Source of the DNA: Sipunculus nudus
Lineage: Eukaryota; Annelida; Sipuncula; Golfingiida; Sipunculidae
Assembly (NCBI GenBank): GCA_026874595.1
Contig: CM049322.1
Span: 59,646,886-59,710,885, forward strand
Length of the DNA: 64,000 bases
Reading direction: 5' to 3'
Below, piece by piece: positions 42,601 through 51,719 of this stretch. The notes under the pieces were generated by a model. It saw only the letters and a program-made list of their open reading frames with translations, did no database searches and was not told the DNA's origin. Made by a program: the position numbers and the translations under genes. Each line of letters begins with the position of its first letter. The stretch's first letter is position 1.

Positions 42601-45600
42601 GGAGGACCAATGACAAAACCTAAAGAGAAATCTACTGGCAAAACCTAAAGAGAGGTCCCAAGGTCCAACCCGGGAGGACTAATGACAAAACCTAAAGAGT
42701 GGTCCCAAGGTCCAACCTGCGAGGACTAATGACAAAACCTAAAGAGAGGTCCCTAGGTCCAACCCGGGAGGACCAATGACAAAACCTAAAGAGAGGTCTA
42801 CTGGCAAAACCTAAAGAGAGGGCCCTAGGTCCAACCTGCGAGGACTAATGACAAAACCTAAAGAGAGGTCTACTGGCAAAACCTTAAGAGAGGTACCTAG
42901 GTCCAACCCGGGAGGACCAATGACAAAGCCTAAAGAGAGGTCTACTGGCAAAACCTAAAGAGAGGTCCCAAGGTCCAACCCGGGAGGACTAATGACAAAA
43001 CCTAAAGAGAGGTCCCTAGGTCTAACCCGGGAGGACTAATGACAAAACCTAAAAGAGGTCTACTGGCAAAACCGGAAGAGGTCCCTAGGTCCAACCCGGG
43101 AGGACTAATGATAAAACCTAAAGAGAGGTCTACTTTCAAAACCTAAAGACAGGTCCAAAGGTCCGACCCGGGAGGACTAATGATAAAACATAAAGAGAGG
43201 TCTACTGGCAAAACCTAAAGAGAGGTCCAAAGGTCCGACCCCGGTGGACTAATGATAAAACCTAAGGAGAGGTCTACTGGCAAAACCAAAAGAGAGGTCC
43301 CTAGGTCCAACCCGGGAGGACTAATGATAAAACCTAAAGAGAGGTCTACTGGCAAAACCTAAAGAGAGATCCCTAGGTGCAACCCGGGAGGACTAATGAT
43401 TAAACCTAAGGAGAGGTCTACTGGGAAAACCAAAAGAGAGGTCCCTAGGTCCAACCCGCGAGGACTAATGACAAAACCAAAAGAGAGGTCCCTAGGTCCA
43501 ACCCGCGAGGACTAATGACAAAACCTAAAGAGAGGCCCCTAGGTCCAACCCGGGAAGACTAATGACAAAACCAAAAGAGAGGTCCCTAGGACTAACCCGC
43601 GAGGAATAATGACAAAACCGAAAGAGAGGTTCCTAGGTCCAACCCGGGAGGACTAATGACAAAAACCTAAAGAGAGGTCTACTGCATAACCTAAAGAGAG
43701 GACCCAAAGTCCAACGCGGGAGGACTAATGAAAATACTTACAGAGAGGTTCCAAGGTCCATCCCAGGAAGACTTATGAAAAAAAGCCTAAAGAGAGGGCC
43801 CTAGGTCCAACCCGCGAGGACTAATGACAAAACCGAAAGAGAGGTTCCTAGGTCCAACCTGCGAGGACTAATGACAAAACCTAAAGAGAGGTCCCTAGGT
43901 CCAACCCGGGAGTACCAATGACAAAACCTAAAGAGAGGTCTACTGGCAAAACCTAAAGAGAGGGCCCTAGGTCCAACCTGCGAGGACTAATGACAAAACC
44001 TAAAGAGAGGTCTACTGGCAAAACCTTAAGAGAGGTACCTAGGTCCAACCCGGGAGGACCAATGACAAAGCCTAAAGAGAGGTCTACTGGCAAAACCTAA
44101 AGAGAGGTCCCAAGGTCCAACCCGGGAGGACTAATGACAAAACCTAAAGAGAGGTCCCTAGGTCTAACCCGGGAGGACTAATGACAAAACCTAAAAGAGG
44201 TCTACTGGCAAAACCGGAAGAGGTCCCTAGGTCCAACCCGGGAGGACTAATGATAAAACCTAAAGAGAGGTCTACTTTCAAAACCTAAAGACAGGTCCAA
44301 AGGTCCGACCCGGGAGGACTAATGATAAAACATAAAGAGAGGTCTACTGGCAAAACCTAAAGAGAGGTCCAAAGGTCCGACCCCGGTGGACTAATGATAA
44401 AACCTAAGGAGAGGTCTACTGGCAAAACCAAAAGAGAGGTCCCTAGGTCCAACCCGGGAGGACTAATGATAAAACCTAAAGAGAGGTCTACTGGCAAAAC
44501 CTAAAGAGAGATCCCTAGGTGCAACCCGGGAGGACTAATGATTAAACCTAAGGAGAGGTCTACTGGGAAAACCAAAAGAGAGGTCCCTAGGTCCAACCCG
44601 CGAGGACTAATGACAAAACCAAAAGAGAGGTCCCTAGGTCCAACCCGCGAGGACTAATGACAAAACCTAAAGAGAGGTCCCTAGGTCCAACCCGGGAAGA
44701 CTAATGACAAAACCAAAAGAGAGGTCCCTAGGACTAACCCGCGAGGAATAATGACAAAACCGAAAGAGAGGTTCCTAGGTCCAACCCGGGAGGACTAATG
44801 ACAAAAACCTAAAGAGAGGTCTACTGCATAACCTAAAGAGAGGACCCAAGGTCCAACGCGGGAGGACTAATGAAAATTCTTACAGAGAGGTTCCAAGGTC
44901 CATCCCAGGAAGACTTATGAAAAAAAGCCTAAAGAGAGGGCCCTAGGTCCAACCCGCGAGGACTAATGACAAAACCGAAAGAGAGGTTCCTAGGTCCAAC
45001 CCGGGAGGACTTATGACAAAACCTAAAGAGAGGTCTACTGCATAACCTAAAGAGAGGACCCTAGGTCCAACCCGGGAGGACTAATGAAAATACTTACAGA
45101 GAGGTTCCAAGGTCCAACCCGGGAGGACTAATGACAAAACCTAAAGAGAGGTCTACTGGCAAAACCTAAAGACAGGTCCAAAGGTCCGACCCGGGAGGAC
45201 TTATGATAAAACCTAAAGATAGGTCTACTGGCAAAACCTAAAGAGAGGTCCAAAGGTCCGACCCGGGAGGACTAATGATAAAACCTTAAGAGAGGTCTAC
45301 TGCATAACCTAAAGAGAGGACCCAAGGGCCAACCCGGGAGGACTAATGAAAATACTTACAGAGAGGTTCCAAGGTCCAACCCGGGAGGACTTATGAAAAA
45401 AGGCCTAAAGAGAGGGCCTTAGGTCCAACCCGGGAGGACTAATGACAAAACCTAAAGAGAGGTCTACTGGCAAAACCTAAAGACAGGTCCAAAGGTCCGA
45501 CCCGGGAGGACTATGATAAAACCTAAGGAGAGGTCTACTGGCAAAACCTAATAGAGAGGTCCAAAGGTCCGACCCCGGAGGACTAATGATAAAACCTAAG

Positions 45601-46816
45601 GAGAGGTCTACTGGCAAAACCAAAAGAGAGGCCCCTAGGTCCAACCCGGGAGGACTAATGATAAAACCTAAAGAGAGGTCTACTGGCAAAACCTAAAGAG
45701 AGATCCCTAGGTGCAACCCGGGAGGACTAATGATAAAACCTAAGGAGAGGTCTACTGGGAAAACCAAAAGAGAGGTCCCTAGGTCCAACCCGCGAGGACT
45801 AATGACAAAACCAAAAGAGAGGTCCCTAGGTCCAACCCGCGAGGACTAATGACAAAACCTAAAGAGAGGTCCCTAGGTCCAACCCGGGAAGACTAATGAC
45901 AAAACCAAAAGAGAGGTCCCTAGGTCCAACCCGCGAGGAATAATGACAAAACCGAAAGAGAGGTTCCTAGGTCCAACCCGGGAGGACTAATGACAAAAAC
46001 CTAAAGAGAGGTCTACTGCATAACCTAAAGAGAGGACCCAAAGTCCAACCCGGGAGGACTAATGACAAAACCTAAAGAGAGGTCTACTGGCAAAACCTTA
46101 AGAGAGGTACCTAGGTCCAACCCGGGAGGACTAATGACAAAACGTAAAGAGAGGTCCCAAGGTCCAACCTGCGAGGACTAATGACAAAACCTAAAGAGAG
46201 GTCCCTAGGTCCAACCCGGGAGGACCAATGACAAAACCTAAAGAGAGGTCTACTGGCAAAACCTAAAGAGAGGTCCCAAGGTCCAACCCGGGAGGACTAA
46301 TGACAAAACCTAAAGAGTGGTCCCAAGGTCCAACCTGCGAGGACTAATGACAAAACCTAAAGAGAGGTCCCTAGGTCCAACCCGGGAGGACCAATGACAA
46401 AACCTAAAGAGAGGTCTACTGGCAAAACCTAAAGAGAGGGCCCTAGGTCCAACCTGCGAGGACTAATGACAAAACCTAAAGAGAGGTCTACTGGCAAAAC
46501 CTTAAGAGAGGTACCTAGGTCCAACCCGGGAGGACCAATGACAAAGCCTAAAGAGAGGTCTACTGGCAAAACCTAAAGAGAGGTCCCAAGGTCCAACCCG
46601 GGAGGACTAATGACAAAACCTAAAGAGAGGTCCCAAGGTCCAACCTGCGAGGACTAATGACAAAACCTAAAGAGAGGTCCCTAGGTCCAACCCGGGAGGA
46701 CCAATGACAAAACCTAAAGAGAGGACTAATGACAAAACCTAAAGAGAGGTCTACTGGCAAAACCTTAAGAGAGGTACCTAGGTCCAACCCGGGAGGACCA
46801 ATGACAAAGCCTAAAG
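36652..46816. repeat. Higher-order repeat copy III, expanded and terminal
   Basis: Begins 8,916 bp after copy II (landmark at 36813). Anchors stay within 1 bp of the expected offset to about 43.8 kb. There the monomer order jumps back from a GAGGTTCCTAGG monomer to the one seen near 42.72 kb, adding a ~1.14-kb duplicate (AGGTCTAACC at 43018 and 44160). It carries private substitutions such as CTATACTTAGG (about 38641), absent from copies I and II. After the normal unit end (about 46.71 kb) there is one rearranged ~100-bp stretch, and the satellite stops inside a monomer at 46816. Confidence 0.82.
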
Positions 46817-46882
46817 CCAAACCAATGCAATGTCGGCTGCCTAGACAGTCCACACTCCAGCCACTGCGCAGCCGACAATGCC

Positions 46883-47386
46883 TTAAAGGGACATAATCAG
46901 CATCAATATTATGCCTATTCTTTCACACTATCAGTTCTGTTTTGCTTTATACAAAGGTTTCCCAGCAGAACCATCCCAGCACACAGTCTCTTTTGCTCGC
47001 ATACGACTGTTTAACAACTTGTTATGACCGTGCGAGTTGGTAAACGCAGCTCACGTGTGTCTGTTTAACATAACAAGGCCGCATGACCGGAGGTCTGATT
47101 AATAGGGGCAACACGCGGTGTTTCAGCCTGCGAGAACATGTATTTTATTTTTTTTGGCCAAGTCAGTCAAGGCATCTCCTGATTGACATCGCGCTGCACA
47201 CGGGCCCACGTACTGTGTTTATGTTGACACCTGCCATCGCGCCCGGTGCACTGTTTTCAACACTCGTTTACAGGAGTAAGCAAACGGTTTCAAGGCAATT
47301 TTTTGGCAGGTCGGATTTATTTTAAAGCGAAGAAATCATTTTTCTTGTTAACTCAACATGCTTTACAGGTGATTGGGCCCCTTTAA
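46883..47386. mobile_element. ~0.5-kb insert with TTAAAGGG/CCCTTTAA ends
   Basis: This segment splits the left arm of the surrounding inverted repeat. It starts TTAAAGGGACATAATCA and ends TGATTGGGCCCCTTTAA; these are reverse complements at 14 of 17 positions, so it looks like a short MITE nested in the larger element. An open stretch at 47083-47325 resembles no protein I know and is probably not coding. A few bases on each side (GCC and CTGAT) are unexplained, so the exact ends and any target duplication are uncertain. Confidence 0.45.
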
Positions 47387-47533
47387 CTGATATCACTAAG
47401 TGTCAGCTGCATAGATGTTTGATATTATAGACCTAGTAGTAACGGTTAGATACATTAAATAATACATGAAAGCTGGACAATATTTTCATAACTACATTCA
47501 TTTTAACTTTTATTGTACAAAATATACAACCAG

Positions 47534-47535
<2 letters not shown>

Positions 47536-47616
<81 letters not shown>
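47536..47616. repeat. (TA)40 microsatellite
   Basis: An uninterrupted alternating TA run of about 81 bp. It produces two apparent open frames reading Tyr-Ile repeats (47466-47900 and 47513-47722), which I do not regard as genes. It lies in the loop of the long inverted repeat. Confidence 0.97.
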
Positions 47617-47620
<4 letters not shown>

Positions 47621-48425
47621 CATAGCATATATGACACTGAAGAAATTACTGAAATACAAGTTGTGGCCACAATGGTCACATGCATACACATGGGATGTTT
47701 ACTTTATTTCAGGATTAAATGACTTTAAAATATTAGGACACCGCTTCTTAGACCCAGCAATGATTTTAGCATCCCGTTTCCACAATCTAACATGGTGGGA
47801 ATTTGATACAGATTTAGCTTTGTCTCCAAATCACAAAAAGAGGGAATTATTCCCCTTAAAAGAGATGTTAACTGCCATGGTGCAGACAAGCTACTATTAA
47901 CTATCCTTGATTTAAACCCTTTATATGTGTTAAACCCTGATAGGCCACCACATGGGTTATTTTATTACATTCATTAATCCCTGATTTATGAGGAAAGTTG
48001 CAAGACTAACATATATTCAGTATGTACTTCTCACCAGAAACTCAGAATCTGCTCTCTCACCACTAGTGGTACAAACTTATGAAATCATTGGTGTAACGGA
48101 TTGCCAAACCATGAAGCTAATCAATACCCGCATTAACATCAATGGATCCTCAAAGGGGTCTAGTGCGTACAAACACAAAATCAACAGTGTGTACACTGCA
48201 TTAATCATCTGACCTGGTCAGTCAATGATATGCATATATCTGCTTATGAAATACATGTAGTGTAGGTGTATGTATTCCAATGAATAAGAATTAATTTTTT
48301 TTAACCATACTATTTGATTTATACTTCATGCAATGTGATGCTGCATTTTGGTGTTTCCATTTGGTGTTTCGAGGTAAAACCCAACCCTGTTAACTGCTTT
48401 TTTTTTAATTCAGCAACATTTTACG
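47617..48425. other. AT-rich loop of the inverted repeat, no gene seen
   Basis: About 0.8 kb between the TA tract and the right arm. Short open stretches (to 47900 and at 47988-48212) have no recognisable domain, and I could not pair them with splice signals. If the inverted repeat is a decayed DNA transposon, this would be its internal sequence, but no DDE-type motif is visible. Confidence 0.5.
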
Positions 48426-48509
48426 AACCATTACTACTAGGTCTTGAATGTCACAAGTTAGGCAGCTGACACTTAGTGATTGTTGGCTGCGCAGTGGCTG
48501 GAGTGTGGA

Positions 48510-48541
48510 CTGTCTGGGCAGCCGACAATCTGCCCAGACAG
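48510..48541. repeat. Perfect 12-bp hairpin at outer end of right arm
   Basis: CTGTCTGGGCAG (48510-48521) and CTGCCCAGACAG (48530-48541) are exact reverse complements around the 8-base loop CCGACAAT. The left half belongs to the 47-bp arm of the long inverted repeat and the right half lies just outside it, so the element boundary sits inside a cruciform-capable site. Confidence 0.8.
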
Positions 48542-50085
48542 GCCAGGGGTCTGACACTCCCTAAAATTAATAAAGAGATGAGCGCTAGTATGAAATGAAT
48601 AAAAACCCGTTTAAAAATACATATTTAGGGGCCTATCGATAAATTCAATTTTCCCTCTTCGACCAACCGTCTGGGATCCTTAAGGCCACAAACATATATA
48701 AATGTAACCATATACATTTTGAGACGAAGACAAACATTCCGGGTTCATTGCTTGCCCAGAGCTGCATCTGTTATTTAGATTGCCCTTTCTGTTGAACTAA
48801 TATTTACCGTCTTTCGCCACAGATAATCCGCATTAATGTATTAACATCTGGGGTTCATGGCTTGCCCAAGGAGATTCAATAATAAATCTTATCGAATCTC
48901 CTTGGCTTACCCATGCAAACTACCAATGGGATTAAATCTCTAAATTTTTTGATAATATGAAAATCTGCGGAGTTTACATGTCACAAACACTTTTCCCTTA
49001 GTTGGCTTGATGCAAATCTGTTTTTATTTGTACCGGACCAAGGTGTACCAGTTATAGACTTTAAAACCCATAAATTGATGTCAGTCTCTGGTGGTTTGAT
49101 GTCACTTTTAATGACGCAATCTTGTCAAAATACTAACAGAAACAACAAAAGAATTTTCTCAGGCTCTTTTTATTTTATGCAATTTTACAGATTCACAATG
49201 ATTAAAAAAAATATAGTATATACATCAGATCATATAAAAGAGATTCAACAATAATTTCAGTTAAACACATTAGCTTATACGTTTGTCGACATGAAACTCT
49301 TATAATCATCAGAAAGTGTCAGGAAAAGCAATATATTCACAATAACTTTGACACTACACAAATAATATGCAAAAACAATCATAACACTATTGCTGTATAA
49401 TGAGTATTTCAGGCACATTTTTATATACAAGACCTTTCCTGGTCAAAATATACAGTGTGTTTGTATAGACTTCTGTTTAAGGTGTAAACATCATAGCTGA
49501 ATCAAGCAAAATTCAGAGTAGTATAACAAATAACAGATCATTGCTTCATTTACTTCACTCCTGTATTAAAACTTTTTATTTACAAATAAGACATTATTTG
49601 TATAAAAGTCCACACTGAAAGCATGTGTTGACTTAATTTTTTTATATGGGAAGATATGTCACAAATTCTATGATACAGTTGTAATCAGCAACTACATAAA
49701 TGGCTAAATGGTTTACCAGTATATGGCAGTACCAGATATTTCAAACAAAGCTTCAACCATGAGCCCATACTGTGCTCAATTTGCCCCATTTTATCTTTCA
49801 CGTTTATAAAAAATAGAAGTTATGACATATTTATGAAAAACCTGCTTATAGACCAGTAGGAATTTTAAAATGTTTAAGATTTTGATATTTAGAGACTGAT
49901 TATATAAATATCAACATTATATAAAATGTTTAATGTTTACATGCTTGCTATTAAAAATAATAATAAAAAAAATTGTTTATTCGTGGTATCTTGCATTCAT
50001 TATCCTAGCAAAGCTGTGATCTGATGATTATAAAACATGTATAATTTTATATACAGATTTACACAATGTTATTAGACATCACCAC
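48542..50085. other. AT-rich sequence downstream of the Ig-gene stop; probable 3' UTR and intergenic DNA
   Basis: No exon or RNA gene recognised. A 12-bp inverted repeat (CCAAGGAGATTC at 48866-48877, GAATCTCCTTGG at 48894-48905) and a short direct repeat of the type GGTTCAT(T/G)GCTTGCCCA lie near 48.75 and 48.85 kb. The part nearest 50085 would be the 3' UTR of the minus-strand gene. A candidate AATAAA on the minus strand is at 49976-49981, about 105 bp past the stop codon, and other TTTATT sequences lie further left. None can be chosen without transcript data. Confidence 0.5.
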
Positions 50086-50207
50086 CTACAACCACACCAC
50101 AGCCGCTGTAACTAGTGCTAGGACAGTGGAGGTGACAGCAGCTACAGTTGTTCTGGCTCCAGCGATCACCATCCCGAACTTGATTGACTTCTGTGGCGTC
50201 TGTGCTC
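50086..50207 (-). CDS. Terminal exon of Ig-superfamily gene: GPI-anchor-like C-terminus
   Basis: On the minus strand a 3' splice site (TTTTACAG) precedes an exon that starts with two bases of a split codon, then 39 codons and TAG (50088-50086). The peptide begins AQTPQKSIKFG and ends in a hydrophobic run, VAAVTSTVLALVTAAVVWL, directly at the stop with no cytoplasmic tail. That is the layout of a GPI-attachment signal, as in lachesin and IgLON-type adhesion proteins (known family property). The exon starts in phase 1, and the Ig exon at 56286-56431 ends in phase 1, so they can be spliced directly. The link between the two is inference: about 6 kb separates them and further exons could lie between. 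The hydrophobic tail could instead be a transmembrane segment without tail. Confidence 0.62.
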
Positions 50208-50569
50208 CTGTAAAACCGGATGGGTTACAAACCGTAAGAAGTACATTTATATTTAAAACTTTAAATTTGTAATTTTTATTATTAAGATTTGAGTTTTTAT
50301 CAGGTTTTTGCATGTTTGGGTGAATCAAAAATACAAAATATAGAGTATTTAAATAGAGTAGTTTATATAGAGTTCTTTTGAAGTGAGTGCTCAGTTGTTG
50401 GTTCTTTGGTTATCCAGAATTTCGTATTAAATTTTTAAATTTCCATTTAATAAATGTACCTATTCAACATATACTTTTAATTTTTATCTGAGTATATCAA
50501 ACCAATCATGAAAGCAGTTTTATTAAATTTTTCTCTCAATGACAACACTGTACCAAATATCACACTTTG
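50208..50569. other. Intron sequence next to the terminal exon, nothing recognised
   Basis: AT-rich DNA between the presumed 3' splice site at 50208 and the 23-bp minisatellite. The minus-strand intron end here (CCGGTTTTACAG) has only a short pyrimidine stretch. No further exon, repeat or RNA seen. Confidence 0.45.
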
Positions 50570-51719
50570 ATGGTTACACATGCTATGTCATCATGGTTAC
50601 ACATGCTATGTCATCATGGTTACACATGCTATGTCATCATGGTTACACATGCTATGTCATCATGGTTACACATGCTATGCCATCATGGTTACACATGCTA
50701 TGCCATCATGGTTACACATGCTATGTCATCATGGTTACACATGCTATGTCATCATGGTTACACATGCAATGCCATCATGGTTACACATGCAATGCCATCA
50801 TGGTTACACATGCTATGCCATCATGGTTACACATGCTATGCCATCATGGTTACACATGCTATGCCATCATGGTTACACATGCTATGTCATCATGGTTACA
50901 CATGCTATGTCATCATGGTTACACATGCTATGTCATCATGGTTACACATGCTATGTCATCATGGTTACACACTCTATGCCATCATGGTTACACATGCTAT
51001 GCCATCATGGTTACACATGCTATGCCATCATGGTTACACATGCTATGCCATCATGGTTACACATGCTATGTCATCATGGTTACACATGCTATGTCATCAT
51101 GGTTACACATGCTATGTCATCATGGTTACACATGCTATGTCATCATGGTTACACATGCTATGCCATCATGGTTACACATGCTATGCCATCATGGTTACAC
51201 ATGCTATGTCATCATGGTTACACATGCTATGTCATCATGGTTACACATGCTATGCCATCATGGTTACACATGCTATGCCATCATGGTTACACATGCTATG
51301 CCATCATGGTTACACATGCTATGTCATCATGGTTACACATGCTATGTCATCATGGTTACACATGCTATGTCATCATGGTTACACATGCTATGTCATCATG
51401 GTTACACATGCTATGTCATCATGGTTACACATGCTATGTCATCATGGTTACACATGCTATGTCATCATGGTTACACATGCTATGTCATCATGGTTACACA
51501 TGCTATGTCATCATGGTTACACATGCTATGTCATCATGGTTACACATGCTATGCCATCATGGTTACACATGCTATGCCATCATGGTTACACATGCTATGT
51601 CATCATGGTTACACATGCTATGTCATCATGGTTACACATGCTATGTCATCATGGTTACACATGCTATGTTATCATGGTTACACATGCTATGTCATCATGG
51701 TTACACATGCTTTGTCACT
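50570..51719. repeat. 23-bp minisatellite, exactly 50 units
   Basis: Units begin ATGGTTACACATGC and repeat every 23 bp with no insertion or deletion over 1,150 bp. Variation is almost confined to one site, T or C in ATG(T/C)CATC: 18 units have C, and the variants occur in runs. Rarer changes are CAATG in units 9 and 10, ACTCTATG in unit 18, GTTATC in unit 48 and TTTGTCACT in the last unit. The unit has no stop codon in any forward frame, and 23 is not a multiple of 3, so all three plus-strand frames stay open and read the same 23-residue cycle (HGYTCYVIMVTHAMSSWLH...). I regard these long frames (up to 416 codons) as non-coding by-products. The array lies in an intron of the minus-strand Ig gene. 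Confidence 0.97.

Larger units (their letters stand above)
1..46816. repeat. Satellite array of 72-bp and 47-bp monomers (at least 46.8 kb)
   Basis: A head-to-tail array fills the first 73% of the window and continues past the left edge. Almost every monomer contains a core like GGTCCAACCCGGGAGGAC followed by TAATGA and an AAAACCTAAAGAGAGGTC block. The long monomer (about 72 bp) has that last block twice, separated by TACTGGC; the short one (about 47 bp) has it once, so the forms differ by one ~25-bp internal duplication. Variant monomers carry TTTCCCTAGG, GAAAATACTTACAGAG, TTATGAAAAAAGGCC or TGCATAACC and recur in fixed order, which reveals larger units. Minus-strand frames read a 24-residue repeat (PVDLSLGFIISPPGLDLG...) because 72 is divisible by 3, but the 47-bp monomers and indels break every frame within about 95 codons, so I see no coding function. 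Similarity to a known satellite family cannot be judged here. It could be pericentromeric or subtelomeric, but nothing in the sequence decides this. Confidence 0.97.
46831..48527. mobile_element. Long imperfect inverted repeat at the satellite edge (foldback/MITE-like)
   Basis: 46831-46877 is the reverse complement of 48481-48527 (45 of 47 bases by eye), and each 47-bp arm itself starts with TGTCGGCTGC-like and ends with GCAGCCGACA sequence. The inner arms also match: 47392-47410 (ATCACTAAGTGTCAGCTGC) is the exact reverse complement of 48462-48480, and ACCTAGTAGTAACGGTT (47431-47447) matches 48426-48442 with one difference. In the right arm the two blocks adjoin; in the left arm about 514 bp separates them. 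Arms of ~100 bp around a ~1-kb AT-rich loop suit a non-autonomous DNA transposon or foldback element. I see no transposase and no convincing target-site duplication. Confidence 0.65.

Noticed and set aside
1-46816. CENP-B-box-like motif in the satellite core (CCAACCCGGGA)
   Set aside because: Only the CGGGA end fits; the TTCG half of the box is absent, so centromere function cannot be claimed from this.
1-46816. CRISPR array or telomeric repeat
   Set aside because: Units have no unique spacers and the sequence is plainly eukaryotic satellite. CCTAAA-like words occur, but no run of TTAGGG/CCCTAA.
4583-46853. Many minus-strand open stretches of 66-94 codons reading PVDLSLGFIISPPG repeats, and plus-strand IKPKERSTGKT repeats
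   Set aside because: They are the translation of 72-bp monomers (24 codons) and end wherever a 47-bp monomer or indel occurs. There is no start context, splice model or conserved frame over the array.
47466-47900. 144-codon plus-strand frame with Tyr-Ile run
   Set aside because: Most of it is the (TA)40 tract, and the rest has no recognisable domain.
46831-48527. Autonomous DNA transposon
   Set aside because: Long inverted arms are present, but no transposase frame, DDE motif or clear target-site duplication could be found in the 1-kb loop.
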